From contig OZ038450.1 in NCBI GenBank assembly GCA_964036195.1, positions 26,848,794 to 26,912,793 on the forward strand: a DNA stretch of 64,000 bases. Reading direction: 5' to 3'. This document shows positions 21,627-31,828 of the stretch, piece after piece. A program made the translations under genes and the position numbers. The notes beneath the pieces were generated by a model. It was not told the DNA's origin and ran no database searches. It saw only the letters and a program-made list of their open reading frames with translations. The stretch is from Sphaerolaimus hirsutus. Its lineage: Eukaryota; Nematoda; Chromadorea; Monhysterida; Sphaerolaimidae. The first letter of the stretch is position 1, and each line of letters starts with the position of its first letter.

Positions 21627-22047
21627 CCGTATTACCTCGAATTATCCCCCCTTGAATAAACCCCCCCCTCGAAATACCCCCCCTAAATTTTGGCTGAGGA
21701 AATAATAAACCCCCCCTCGAAATACCCCCCCCCCCTAAAATTAAGTGTAACGTGAACGTACATGACAAATACCGCAGTTTGTGATCTGTACAATGCAGAA
21801 CACACGTTAACACTGATGATTAAGTGACGTTAGGGAAGGGTTTTTGTGTATATACAGTAATATATGCCTATCAAGACATAAATCTATGTGGTTGTTCGAT
21901 TTTTCTACGTCTGCGTATGGGGAATTTCCGAAAATTTCTGGCGAAATAATAGACCCCCCTCGAATAAACCCCCCCTCGAATTATCCCCCCCCTCAAATTT
22001 TGCTGGCGAAATAATAAACCCCCTGGAGGTATTTCGAGGTAATACGG
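21627..22047. mobile_element. CCGTATTACCTCGAATTATC MITE, unit 2 copy
   Basis: Duplicate of 12701-13117 with the same TA flanks. Differences are mainly in the lengths of the C-runs. Confidence 0.8.
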
Positions 22048-22658
22048 TACCTAACTTATGAAGAATGTAACGTGGAGTTTACATTAAACATATTTCATAT
22101 TCATATTTACTTTACAAATGCACTTGAAAAATAGACTCTGGAATATACATTGCCATGCTCATTCACTTTGCCATGCTCATTTACATTGCCCCCAAAAATA
22201 GCTTACGAAACAATACATTGACAGTCAATAAAATTGAAGAAATACGGTATATTGATCTGAAAATTTAGGTAGAGGTACTTTTAAACACGGGCTTTGCAGT
22301 TGTGTAATTCGTTTTTGCCTACGATGCACCGTTAAGAAGTTATTTGACATTTAATTTCAAATGTTCAGATTTGTTTCCCAATTTTGGGTGATTTACAAAA
22401 TCTCACATCACTCCCTAAATATTCCCCGGCCTACAAAATTTGTGGTTACAAAAATTGTAGAGAAATGTCACATCTATCTGAAAAGTGCAAGGCAAGCTTC
22501 GTCGCCCAAACATAGCGCTGTCGGGCCATCGTCAAACATTAAAATGCGGTTTTGAAAAATTGAAAATTGTGGATATATGCGTTTTTGGAATGAAACTCCC
22601 CACATACATGTGTCAACTAGTGTGTGGGCCGCCATTAGCAACCATTTCCGGTGGTATA

Positions 22659-23083
22659 CCGTATTACCTCGAAATACCCCCATGGGGGTTTATTATTTCG
22701 CCAGCAAAATTTGAGGGGGGGGGGTTTATTCGAGGGGGGGTTTTATTATTTCGTCAGAAATTTTCGTAAGGATCGTAGTAAATAGTAGGCATTAGCATAC
22801 CCAAAACAGGTAGTAAATATGTCCAAACAGGATATATTTAAACATTAAAATGTAGATAGCTACACAAACTAGTCCATGTGTAGCTGCAATGCAAATTGAC
22901 AGTAATATACATCATGTACATTGCATACATGACGTATTTCTTATGTACATGACGTACATCATTCCGAATGGGGGGGGGGGGGTATTTCGAGGGGGGGGGG
23001 TTTATTATTTCCCCAGCCCATTTTGAGGGGGGGTTAATTCGAGGGGGTTTAATTCAAGGGGGGGATAATTCGAGGTAATATGG
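22659..23083. mobile_element. CCGTATTACCTCG MITE (outer), unit 2 copy
   Basis: Counterpart of 13729-14596 without the nested insertion. The right terminus carries one substitution (AATATGG for AATACGG). Confidence 0.8.
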
Positions 23084-23389
23084 TAATTGCATTCTGGGGT
23101 CAATATAGGTGACGCGAACTGAAATCCTGTGTATTTTACTCTCATTCTTACAATATCCAATTGTATCCAACCGTACCCAATACAAAATCGGACATGGGCC
23201 AAGTCTAAATACGTGCAACGAACAGAAAAGACTTACAATACCTATTGGATTGCAGTTTTAAGTAGATTTAGGATATCTGCATATTTTTGTCAAAAAAATC
23301 AAATATCAAACTGTCATAAAAATGAATTTAAGATTATTTCAGCGCTTCACAACAATGTTGGTATCACAGCAAAAAAAATGGGTGTGTGG

Positions 23390-23690
23390 ATATGCGGTGA
23401 AGCGTCGGGAAGTGTCTTCACACAGACACTTCCCGATGCTTCACCAAGCATGCCGGCGCTTCCACATACATCACGAAAATCTGTGTAAAGGCACTTCACG
23501 CTTCTTAATATGGCGCTCCCCGCAAATGTGTGCATGGGGGAAGCGTGTGGAAGCGCCAGCGCTGTGAAGTGTCTTCCACATTTTCGATGCGCGGTGAAGC
23601 TAGGTGAAGCGTGTGGAAGACACTTCACTGAGATTTTCGTGATGTTGGTGGAAGCGCGTGGAAGCGCGCATCCAGCCCGCTTCCACACGC
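23390..23690. repeat. GTGAAG/CTTCAC motif cluster, unit 2 copy
   Basis: Near-identical to 14893-15215. Confidence 0.6.
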
Positions 23691-24069
23691 TTCTCGGATT
23701 TATCTTCTCTTCTCGCTTCTCACACCCATTTTTTGATGTGTATACTTTCTGCACTTTCTCGATTGCAATAAGTAACTTGGAAAATTTTATATTGAAACAA
23801 CTTTTTGCCTGTGGCACTGGACCAAAGATCTGGAAAAGAGCCCATTTGAACATCGTTTCAATAGAATGTCTAGCTGTTAGCAAGTTCATTTGATCATTTT
23901 CAAATGTCAAAATTTACATTCTATTTGTTTCACTCGTTTTAAACATTGAAATCAATCCAAAGGAATGAACAATCGAAAACTACCTATCACAATTATCACG
24001 TATCATCTGTCACTCTCAATAGCTTTTTAGTTTCTAAGGCCGTATCTCGGATAGTTTGTCGTATCTTTA

Positions 24070-24413
24070 CTAAGGCTTTTGTGCTTGCAATCGTCTCCAT
24101 TCTGCTACATTCTCCTCCATCTCAAATTTTTTGCGCCGTGCTTCTGCCTTAGCACGGATACTCGGAGCCATCTGAGCGCGCATACCCTGCCCAGATTTTA
24201 GTTTGTCCAAGCGCTCATTTCGACCCCTCTCTACTTCCCCTGCTGGGTCACTTGGGTTTCCTGTTGAATTTTTGGGAAATTTTGCAAATTTTGGAATTTT
24301 TTGGGGGGTTTTCTACAGATGTTTCTTGGTGGGAGACAGAACCGAGGCGGCTCACCTTGCACAGCGACGATGCCCACGATGAGAAGGAGTACAGTTATTG
24401 TTTTGAAGTCCAT
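24070..24413 (-). CDS. Small secreted basic peptide gene, copy A2
   Basis: Exon 1 is 24356-24413 and exon 2 is 24070-24260, giving 82 aa as in A1. The intron is 95 nt, one base longer than in A1 because the C-run has six instead of five. That length change is harmless under the long-intron model and disruptive under the short one. The signal peptide, donor CAAG|GTGAGC and TATA box (24463-24470) are identical to A1. The unspliced frame would stop 60 codons after the ATG. Confidence 0.6.
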
Positions 24414-24462
24414 TTTGATTTATTGTTTCCGAAGGGAATGAAAGTGATGTGTTTCTCCATTG

Positions 24463-24470
24463 CTTTTATA
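24463..24470 (-). promoter_or_regulatory. TATA box of copy A2
   Basis: TATAAAAG, 50 bases upstream of the ATG. The 24478-26075 hAT-type insertion begins only 8 bases further upstream and separates this core promoter from the upstream region seen in A1. Confidence 0.6.
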
Positions 24471-24477
24471 CTCTGAC

Positions 24478-26075
24478 ATGCATTCGAAAAAATCACCAAT
24501 TGTTTGGAAAATATATATAAATATATCACCCCAAACTTGGAAAAAATATAAATATATATAAATCACTCAAGGCCTTCAGAAAATATAATTAAATCACTGA
24601 AAAAATAACTCTAAGCTCAAAAAAAATCACAAAAAATCACTTGCGGTTTATTTCAATTACAAGCAAAATTGTGGGCTATTGCAGGCTTAATTTACCATTT
24701 GCAAGCACAAAAATGTACTCTAACATCCCACAATCTAGTTATTGTTGTTTCACAAGCAGTATTCATTTCATACAATATTGACAAGTGAAAATATCACGCA
24801 AATATCACAACAGAAAAATTCAACCTACAACCTCAATGCCAACTTCAAAAACATTTTGCACTGCAAACATGTTGCACTTAACCTATAGTGCCTGGTTGTG
24901 GTGTGATGTTTGACTAAATAGGTGCTTAGTACTTGCAGCAGTGCCAGGTATGCTGAGGAAGTTTAGTGCAAATTCACTTACCATATTTCCTCAAAATACC
25001 CCCAGGGGGTTTGTTTTTTTCAGAGTGAGAATTTTGAGGGGGGTTAAACCAGGGGGGGGGGGGTTATAAATTCATAGTGTCCATTTTGAGGGGGGTATTT
25101 AGAGGAAATGCAGTAGTTCATGCAATCATCTTGTGTTTTAAAAAGCTACTTTTTCAACAGTGGTGAGCTGTGAAAACTCATGGCACATGGCTACATGTTT
25201 GGCAAAATTTTGGTGACATTTTGGTGACACCATGGTGACAGTTTTCCACAGTTGTCCCCATATTTAATAACTGGCAACATTGGTGGATGTCACCAAGTGT
25301 TGCCAGCTTTCAAAAGTGGTGAAGTGAGTTTTCAATTACTGTAGATCATTTTTGATGACATCACGCGGGTATTTTTGATTCAATGTTATGTTTTATTTCA
25401 GAAAAGTATGTTATAAGATAGAGAGATGCTTTGTACACTGAACGTGACAATACAATTCATAGCAGGATGACATAAAAAGTTACTTGAACATTGTTAGCTG
25501 TTTACATCTTTGTCACACACATAATGAAGACTAAGTGATGGTGATATCACCATTTGTCATCATTTGAGTTTTCACATTAGGTAAACACAGTGGCAAACTA
25601 GTGACTTGCCAAAACAACCCCACTGAAATCCACGCTATTTGTGAAAATTGAACATCTACAGCATTCTATTGTGGAAAACTGGATGGTGACATGTCACCAT
25701 TTTTGGCCATTTCAGTTTTCAAAAAAGTCATGGTGAAAACTAGTGTGTGTAGGCACAAATTTTACCTGCTTCAAATGCTATTTGTACTCAATAATGCTCT
25801 ACATGAGCAGATAAGAGATTTTCAGGAGAAAATTCTCTTGCAAAATTCAAAATTCTCTTGCACAAATTACATGTTTTAGTCATGAAGTGCAATATTTGAA
25901 CCACAATGTATCTAGTATGAGTGATTTTCTCAGTGATTTTTTTTTGAATTTAAAAAAATATATATAAATATATCACTCAGAATTTGAAAAAAATATAAAT
26001 ATATATAAATCACGGGTTATTTATATTTATTGTGATTTTCAAAAATATAAATCACGGGTTATTTTTTGAATGCTA
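24478..26075. mobile_element. ATGCATTC hAT-type element with perfect TSD, next to the A2 promoter
   Basis: It runs from ATGCATTCGAAAAAATCACC to TTATTTTTTGAATGCTA, with an 8-bp TSD ACTCTGAC (24470-24477 and 26076-26083). Unit 1 shows the near-intact empty site at about 16616. The interior has AAATATATATAAAT and TGGTGACA motif clusters in both orientations, and a decayed CCATATTTCCTCAAAATACC MITE at about 24983-25113. No ORF of note. Confidence 0.85.
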
Positions 26076-26120
26076 ACTCTGACTTCACAGACCAGTCTTT
26101 TGTTCCAAAACAAATGTCCC

Positions 26121-27253
26121 TAGGGACGGCTGAAAAAGGTGTTTTTTTCAACGACAGGGCTTTTTTAAACTGTTTTTTCCAAATACGGTTTTATAAAAAC
26201 AACAACATTTTTTTCAAAAGCTCCCAGATATGGTCATGAGTGAACATATACAGGTAAATCAGGTGACTGTACTTTGTGATGTTATATATAGCCATAGAAT
26301 GGCTGTAGAGTAATGGGATAGCATTATAAGTGGTGATTTCTGTCAAAAGTACCGTATTTCTTCGATCTTATTGACGTGTTCGATTACATTGGCTTGCTCG
26401 ATTACATTGGCGGGTCTGTGGGGCATCTGAAAAATACATTGCCCTGCTCGAATACATTGCCGTATGAAAAAAATTGGCGTTGCATGATCCGCTTTATCTT
26501 TTGATGTTTGCCGCCGTATCCACACTGTCGGTCTATTTGCCTTTTGCAGTTAACCACTTTGCTTTGCTATGTTGAAATCAAATGCATAATGTGGTAAATG
26601 CGGATATATAGGTATTTATGTATTTACATCATCAAATGTGCATACATATTTATCTACAAATTGCACATAAATAATGAATATTATCTGAAAACGATATGAA
26701 AAATATATTGCCGTGCTCGTTTACATTGACGTGTTCGTTTACATTGACCCCCCAAAACCGCTTATGAAACAATACATTGGCGGTCAATATGATCGATGAA
26801 ATACGGTATCTGTTTTATGTCGACTTTTTTGTATATCGCCTTTTGTCAAACATTCATGATTTTAAGTGAAGTTGGGCATGGAAAAGTGCTCAAATAAGGT
26901 TAAAAGAGTAGGCTCATACATTGTCAGTGGTGTTTCACACTGTACAAGTATGTGGGGGCACATTGGCTGTATATTTTTATACTACACTAGCATATCTTGG
27001 CTTATTACATAATAGCGCAAACAAATGGAAGCTTTTACACTAAAATTGCCTCAAAATCAATGAAAACCACCACAAATGGTAAAGTGCGGGTGAAATTGCA
27101 CGATTTCATGCAAAGAAATTGCAAAATACATAGTCCTTAGTTCTAAAAATTTAGTCCAAGCTTTAAAAAAAAGTTTTGATGGTCGGGTTTTTTTAAAATA
27201 AAACGTTTTTTATATTTTAAAATACCTTTAGTAAAAAACTCAGGCCATCCCTA
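26121..27253. mobile_element. TAGGGATGGCC hAT-type element, unit 2 copy (interrupted)
   Basis: Counterpart of 16663-17337, enlarged by the nested MITE 26352-26806. The right flank is GTTGTCCC. Confidence 0.8.
26352..26806. mobile_element. CCGTATTTCTTCG MITE with empty site in unit 1
   Basis: The ends CCGTATTTCTTCGATCTTAT and GATCGATGAAATACGG are flanked by TA. Unit 1 has the uninterrupted AAAAGTATCTG (TA at 16891-16892), so this insertion is younger than the duplication. The interior carries CGATTACATTGGC and GTTTACATTGAC motifs. Confidence 0.9.
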
Positions 27254-27553
27254 GTTGTCCCAGTGAACAAAGATACACATGCTGCATGTTTTTATTGCAC
27301 CCTTGACAGTTTTCCCTTTGTGCTTTCATTCAAACTGAAAAGTAATGAGTAGTCAAATGGATAACATTTTAAAAAGATGCATTGTCTTTTAAGGGTACCA
27401 TTATTATTTTTACAGCTTCTCTCATTCACACTATGGTTTGTGTACCATTTCAGCTGATGCTACAATAACAGTTTGCACCAGCTGGGGCTCTTCACACTTT
27501 CCCTGCTTGAGAGATTTTCAAACTACAGATTTTGGGTGCTTATATCAAGGTAT

Positions 27554-29031
27554 TGTAGGTGGAAATATGGCTAGCCAGTCATGCGTAAAAACGTAATGAC
27601 CATCTTGTGCAGACACTCCGACGACTCGAGAACAACCATGTGTGACCGAATGACGGCCCGCGGTGCACAGGGAAATCACAGTGAACGCGAGGTTCGCTGT
27701 GCACTGCAAATCCGCCAACGAGGCCGCAGCCCCAGGACGGTACGCCCAAATGGACACTACTGCAGCCATGAAATTTATTAAGTATTTCTCTTTCCGTTAA
27801 TTACGTAACTATTCCCGTGTGATTTTGATTGTTTCATTTCCTGTTTCATTTAATTAAGCTAATTAAGTTACCCGCATTTTAAGTTAATTAAGTGATTACT
27901 CTCGTTTTTCTTTTGGACATGTAATTTCGAATTTTAATTTTTAAGGTTTCTATTAAGTTTACATAGTTGATCAAAAGGGTGCAGTGTCTGGGAATGGGTT
28001 AGAAAAGCTTTGAAGTTTCTTGTTAAGCTAAAGGTGTCGACTCTGTTAAACACCTTGGCGCCCCAATAGATAACATTCAGAAATTTCCCCGACCAAGTGT
28101 GTTTTTAGTTAGGACTAGGTAATGGGTGGAAAAGTGGCAAAACGGCAATTATTGTCGACATGCGACTGCAAGACACACGCAGAGCACAGTCTAAAGTGAA
28201 GAGCACAGCAGTGCCGACTAATTATTCCCATCACCCAGGGTGATTGGTGAACTCACAAGTGCTAGTGTCTTTGTAGCGCGTGTACATGCCCGAAGTTCCA
28301 ACCCTTACCCGGCAATGCAATAACCTTGAGTAAACCCCCGCAAATGAGCGTTTGTTCTGTGGCCTTGGTCGGGCGCGCTATAAAATATTTCACCTAAAGG
28401 GGCGCAGGGTGATAACACGTGTCACACCACCTGTTCTAAATTGTACCGTAACCTCTGAGTAAAAACCCAGTTTATGACACTCACCTCTGAGATAATTTGT
28501 ATTTTAATTATGTCAGATTAATCACCGTTACCTTATTTTTGGTTTAATTCCCGTTTGCATTTTTATCATTTTCCCGCATTCATTTAATTTTCCCGTGCCT
28601 TGTACACTATATTATTTGTTTTCCAGTGAGCATTGTTTTTGCTTTGTAATCTTCTAATTACGGTTAATTGTTGTGTCTCAGATTTAGTATTCATTAATGT
28701 TATGGTAGACTTTTTGTGATTATAAAACGCGCTGATTTTACGTTTTTTCACCCACTAGAGGCTTTACGACTCACTTGTGCTATTGTGAAAGTGACTCTGA
28801 CTATATTGCTAAATAAAGTTCCCGTGAATCCAACTTGGTCCCCCTGAAGCATACTAACTGCTTGTATTTTAATTTGATTTTTATTAATTACGGCTTTATT
28901 TTATTTACGGCTTATTAACAGTTAATCGAAGTAAACCGCCGGCTGCTGTTACGAAAGGGATTGGTAAGTTGCCGTGTCCGTCCTCGGGAACTTGTCAGGA
29001 CCCCAAGGGGTACTGGCGCTGTTCCTGATTT
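27554..29031 (+). repeat. 5' LTR, 3' end deleted
   Basis: It matches 39532-41008 and then stops. The last roughly 170 bases of the LTR (41009-41176 in the 3' copy) are missing and the sequence jumps straight into ORF1. TATAAAA is at 28721-28727 and AATAAA at 28812-28817, which places a short R region between about 28750 and 28835. Confidence 0.9.
28721..28727 (+). promoter_or_regulatory. TATA box of the 5' LTR
   Basis: TATAAAA in the LTR, about 90 bases before AATAAA. The 3' LTR equivalent is at 40694-40700 (AATAAA at 40785-40790). Confidence 0.6.
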
Positions 29032-30351
29032 GTGGTGGCGCCATTTGAAAAGGCAGTGATTCGAAGCGTCAGACAAAAAAGAGCGCAAGGTCGACCCACG
29101 TTAGGGATAGTGAGCGCAGGACAATTGGCAGCCAGCATGCAGGCGGTATATGAAACAGCAGAACAAACCATGCGTGCACAGGCAGTGGCCACTTGCAAGA
29201 ACGTGCAGCACTTCCAAGAATTTGTGCGCCTGGCTATGAATGAACATGCGACTACGACAGCCCGTTGGTACATGAACGATAATGAAATAATTGCTAAACC
29301 CGCGCCAGATGGATTTTTGGTTCACAAATGTTTTGCGGTCAAGACATACGAGATAATGAAAGAGGAAAAGTCCCCAGAATGTTATGAAACAGTACCTGTA
29401 CAAGTACGTGTGCATGGGCAGAATGTGACGTTGCACATGAACAGGCTGACGAACATTTTGCACTTTCAAGCGATCCCAGGATCATGCACCAATGCGCACA
29501 ACCGTGTGGTAATGTTAAATGGACAATGGTACAGATACCTGCCGAAGGTGGGCGGCTTGGAACATTTACCCATGTATAACACACACAGCTTCCCGCAGAA
29601 ATGGCAACAGGAAAAGGTTAAGGATGTACACCATCAGATTTTTGCCGCCACGACCATGTACAATTTGTCAGAACTATTGCCGACGACCACCTTGAATGAC
29701 GTGTGGCATGCATATTCAATTGTGCGGCAAATTACGCAGGGGGCGGAGCCGAAGGTGGAATCACACATGCAACGGCATCGAACTTTGGCAAAGTCGGTAT
29801 TGGCGCTAGGATGGTGGGATTTTGACACATGGCGCACCTGGTTACAAGTATGGATTTACCTGATATGTACTCTGGTTACCATGCAATACTTACTAGCCGC
29901 GCTCATGGCTGCAGCGCCGGAAACGGCTGTGACTTTGGTGAATCGAGCAAAGGAAAAAATCAAGAAACGACCAAAGAAAGAAGAAAAGCTGAACATGATT
30001 GTCGAACTGGCTGAGGATCGTCCTAGCGAACAGATGAAGGTACAAACGGTAATTAACCCGTGCGTGGGAATGCCAAGTGGCATGCCCGCACTCACGGGCG
30101 CGCGTCGTTTTCCCGCTATTCAATACAGTATAAACAGAAAATGTGATCTGGAGGAAGAATCGGTGTGCATGATTACATTCTCACCGGAAGAGAGGGATAA
30201 TATACGTCAAGTGGCCAATCGACGTGAAGAAATTGTGCATGTGTACTACAGCCCATCCATTACCATAATCATCGATGGGAGAGAATATCAAAGGTGCCTA
30301 CTGGACACAGGCGCCATGCATTCATTGTGTAACAGAGATGTGTTGATGTGA
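29032..30351 (+). CDS. Membrane-spanning protein fused to aspartic protease (5'-truncated ORF1)
   Basis: The frame opens exactly at the LTR deletion junction (29032, first codon GTG), with a stop two codons upstream, so the true N-terminus is lost; the first ATG comes about 35 codons in. The N-terminal two thirds has spaced cysteines, N-glycosylation-type sites and a P-x-W-Y-like segment (LNGQWYRYLPK). A roughly 25-residue hydrophobic stretch (WLQVWIYLICTLVTMQYLLA, about residues 273-298) and a very basic segment follow. The last 30 residues hold the protease active site LLDTGA (DTGA at 30304-30315). A TGA (30349-30351) cuts the protease; the flap and GADVL part continue in frame to a TAA at 30570. 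An ectodomain-TM-tail layout suggests an envelope-like or membrane-anchoring protein, but no family could be assigned. Confidence 0.6.
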   Translation: MVAPFEKAVIRSVRQKRAQGRPTLGIVSAGQLAASMQAVYETAEQTMRAQAVATCKNVQHFQEFVRLAMNEHATTTARWYMNDNEIIAKPAPDGFLVHKCFAVKTYEIMKEEKSPECYETVPVQVRVHGQNVTLHMNRLTNILHFQAIPGSCTNAHNRVVMLNGQWYRYLPKVGGLEHLPMYNTHSFPQKWQQEKVKDVHHQIFAATTMYNLSELLPTTTLNDVWHAYSIVRQITQGAEPKVESHMQRHRTLAKSVLALGWWDFDTWRTWLQVWIYLICTLVTMQYLLAALMAAAPETAVTLVNRAKEKIKKRPKKEEKLNMIVELAEDRPSEQMKVQTVINPCVGMPSGMPALTGARRFPAIQYSINRKCDLEEESVCMITFSPEERDNIRQVANRREEIVHVYYSPSITIIIDGREYQRCLLDTGAMHSLCNRDVLM

Positions 30352-30572
30352 CACAAAGAAAAGGCTACCAAGCACGATGAGGTATCACCCATTGGAGCCC
30401 TCAGATGTGCAGCCGACTCGAAACTTTTGGTATTGGGACAGATGGAAATACCTGTAACGATGGGGAACCACACCTTTGGGATTGTGTTTCAGGCAGTGAA
30501 TGGATTAGCTGGTGAAATTCAAATTGGCGCCGATGTATTGCGGCATATGGTAGTGGATTTACCGGCAATTTA
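30352..30572 (+). pseudogene. Protease C-terminal half after in-frame TGA
   Basis: Same frame as ORF1. It encodes the expected second half of a retropepsin (a GAEIQIGADVL-type segment near the end) and terminates at TAA 30570-30572. The next ORF continues in the same frame from 30586. Confidence 0.55.
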
Positions 30573-30585
30573 ACTACGAATCCCC

Positions 30586-31482
30586 ATGGCTCACGCGATA
30601 ATTCCATTTGATAACCCAGACCCAGAAGTTCAGCAGCGCAGAATTTACGCCATTGTGAACGAAAAAATAGAAATTCTGGCTAGACATGAAGCGCTAGTGA
30701 CAGCAAAATTATCTGCCCCTTTGGACGAAACTTTATTCACTGTTGTGGGATTGGATACGGTAGGCGAACGCTGTGGAGTTATGGCTGCTTCAGCGGCCTA
30801 TGAAACCAGTGCCCCCGTGTTTCAGGTGAGATGTGCAAATGTGCGAAATCAACCTGTGGTGTTACAGGTAGGACAGCGCATTGCTGTGGTCGAGCCAGTG
30901 GACTGCCTACTGAAGGTGAAGCCTGGAGACCCCCCTGTAGAATGGGTGAAGCAATGTTATGACAGAGATGTGTGTCAGCAAGTTCAAGCGACCAAACCTC
31001 CCCCCAAAGTAGCTGAAGACAAACTGGGGCCCCCACTGCAAGTTGTGTGCCCAGATGGACACATAATGGAATTTACAGTACCAGAAACTTTGACGGACGA
31101 ACGACGGGAGGAACTGAAAAAGGTGATTTTGCAATATAAAGAAGCTTTTGCACGACATAAGTATGACATTGGCTACAGCGAATTAGTAGACTATCGGCTG
31201 CAATTAGTGGATAAAAAACCAATTGCCTGTAGAATGTACCGATTGAGTCTGGATGATCAGCAATACTTAGAAAATCATTCGAGATGCCTCATTGAGCACG
31301 ACATCGTGGAACCCAGTACGAGCCCGTACTGTGCTCCCACGCTAGTGGTATCCAAGCCGGATGGGTCAAAGCGGATGGTAATTGATTACAGACGCCTGAA
31401 CGCTGTTTTGCACGCTCCCCAATTTCCATTACCCCGCTTAGATGAAACAGTCGAATCTTTATGTAGCTGCAAGTATTTTTAG
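30586..31482 (+). pseudogene. Reverse transcriptase, N-terminal part
   Basis: A linker region is followed by the RT fingers: TVEPST-like strand (VEPSTSPYCAPTLVVSKPDG), KRMVIDYRRLN and FPLPRLDE, as in Ty3/Gypsy RT. The frame ends at a TAG (31480-31482) caused by one extra T in a T-run; the homologous ADINQAFYNIAL stretch continues in the +1 frame. Confidence 0.85.
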
Positions 31483-31486
31483 CAGT

Positions 31487-31828
31487 GCCGACATAAATCA
31501 AGCTTTCTATAACATTGCTTTGCATCCAGATGATCGACACATTACGTCATTTAGAAATGTTTTTGGGCAATTTCAACTGAAACGTTTACCAATGGGATTA
31601 AAATGCTCCCCCAGTTTAGCGCAACGTTGTTTCAAATTAGCTATGGCCGGATTAATACATTGAAATGTGTTATTATACATTGATGATTTATTAATTTACA
31701 GTGCAACATGGGAGACACATTTATACGACATAGGGCAAGTGTTGGAACGGCTAATAAAAAATAATGTCAAAATTAGCCCAAAAAAGTGTTTTTTCGCACG
31801 CGTCACAGCCATACGTTTTTTGTGATTT
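31487..31828 (+). pseudogene. Reverse transcriptase, palm (YIDD) part, frameshifted
   Basis: It continues the RT in the shifted frame: SSADINQAFYNIAL, LKRLPMGLKCSPSLAQ, then TGA (31661-31663), then LLYIDDLLIYS with the catalytic YIDD at 31676-31687. A second TGA lies at 31823-31825, just before the next ORF. The catalytic residues survive but the frame is broken three times. Confidence 0.85.

Noticed and set aside
31442..31663. Independent small ORF
   Set aside because: It is the +1-shifted continuation of the reverse transcriptase, not a separate gene.
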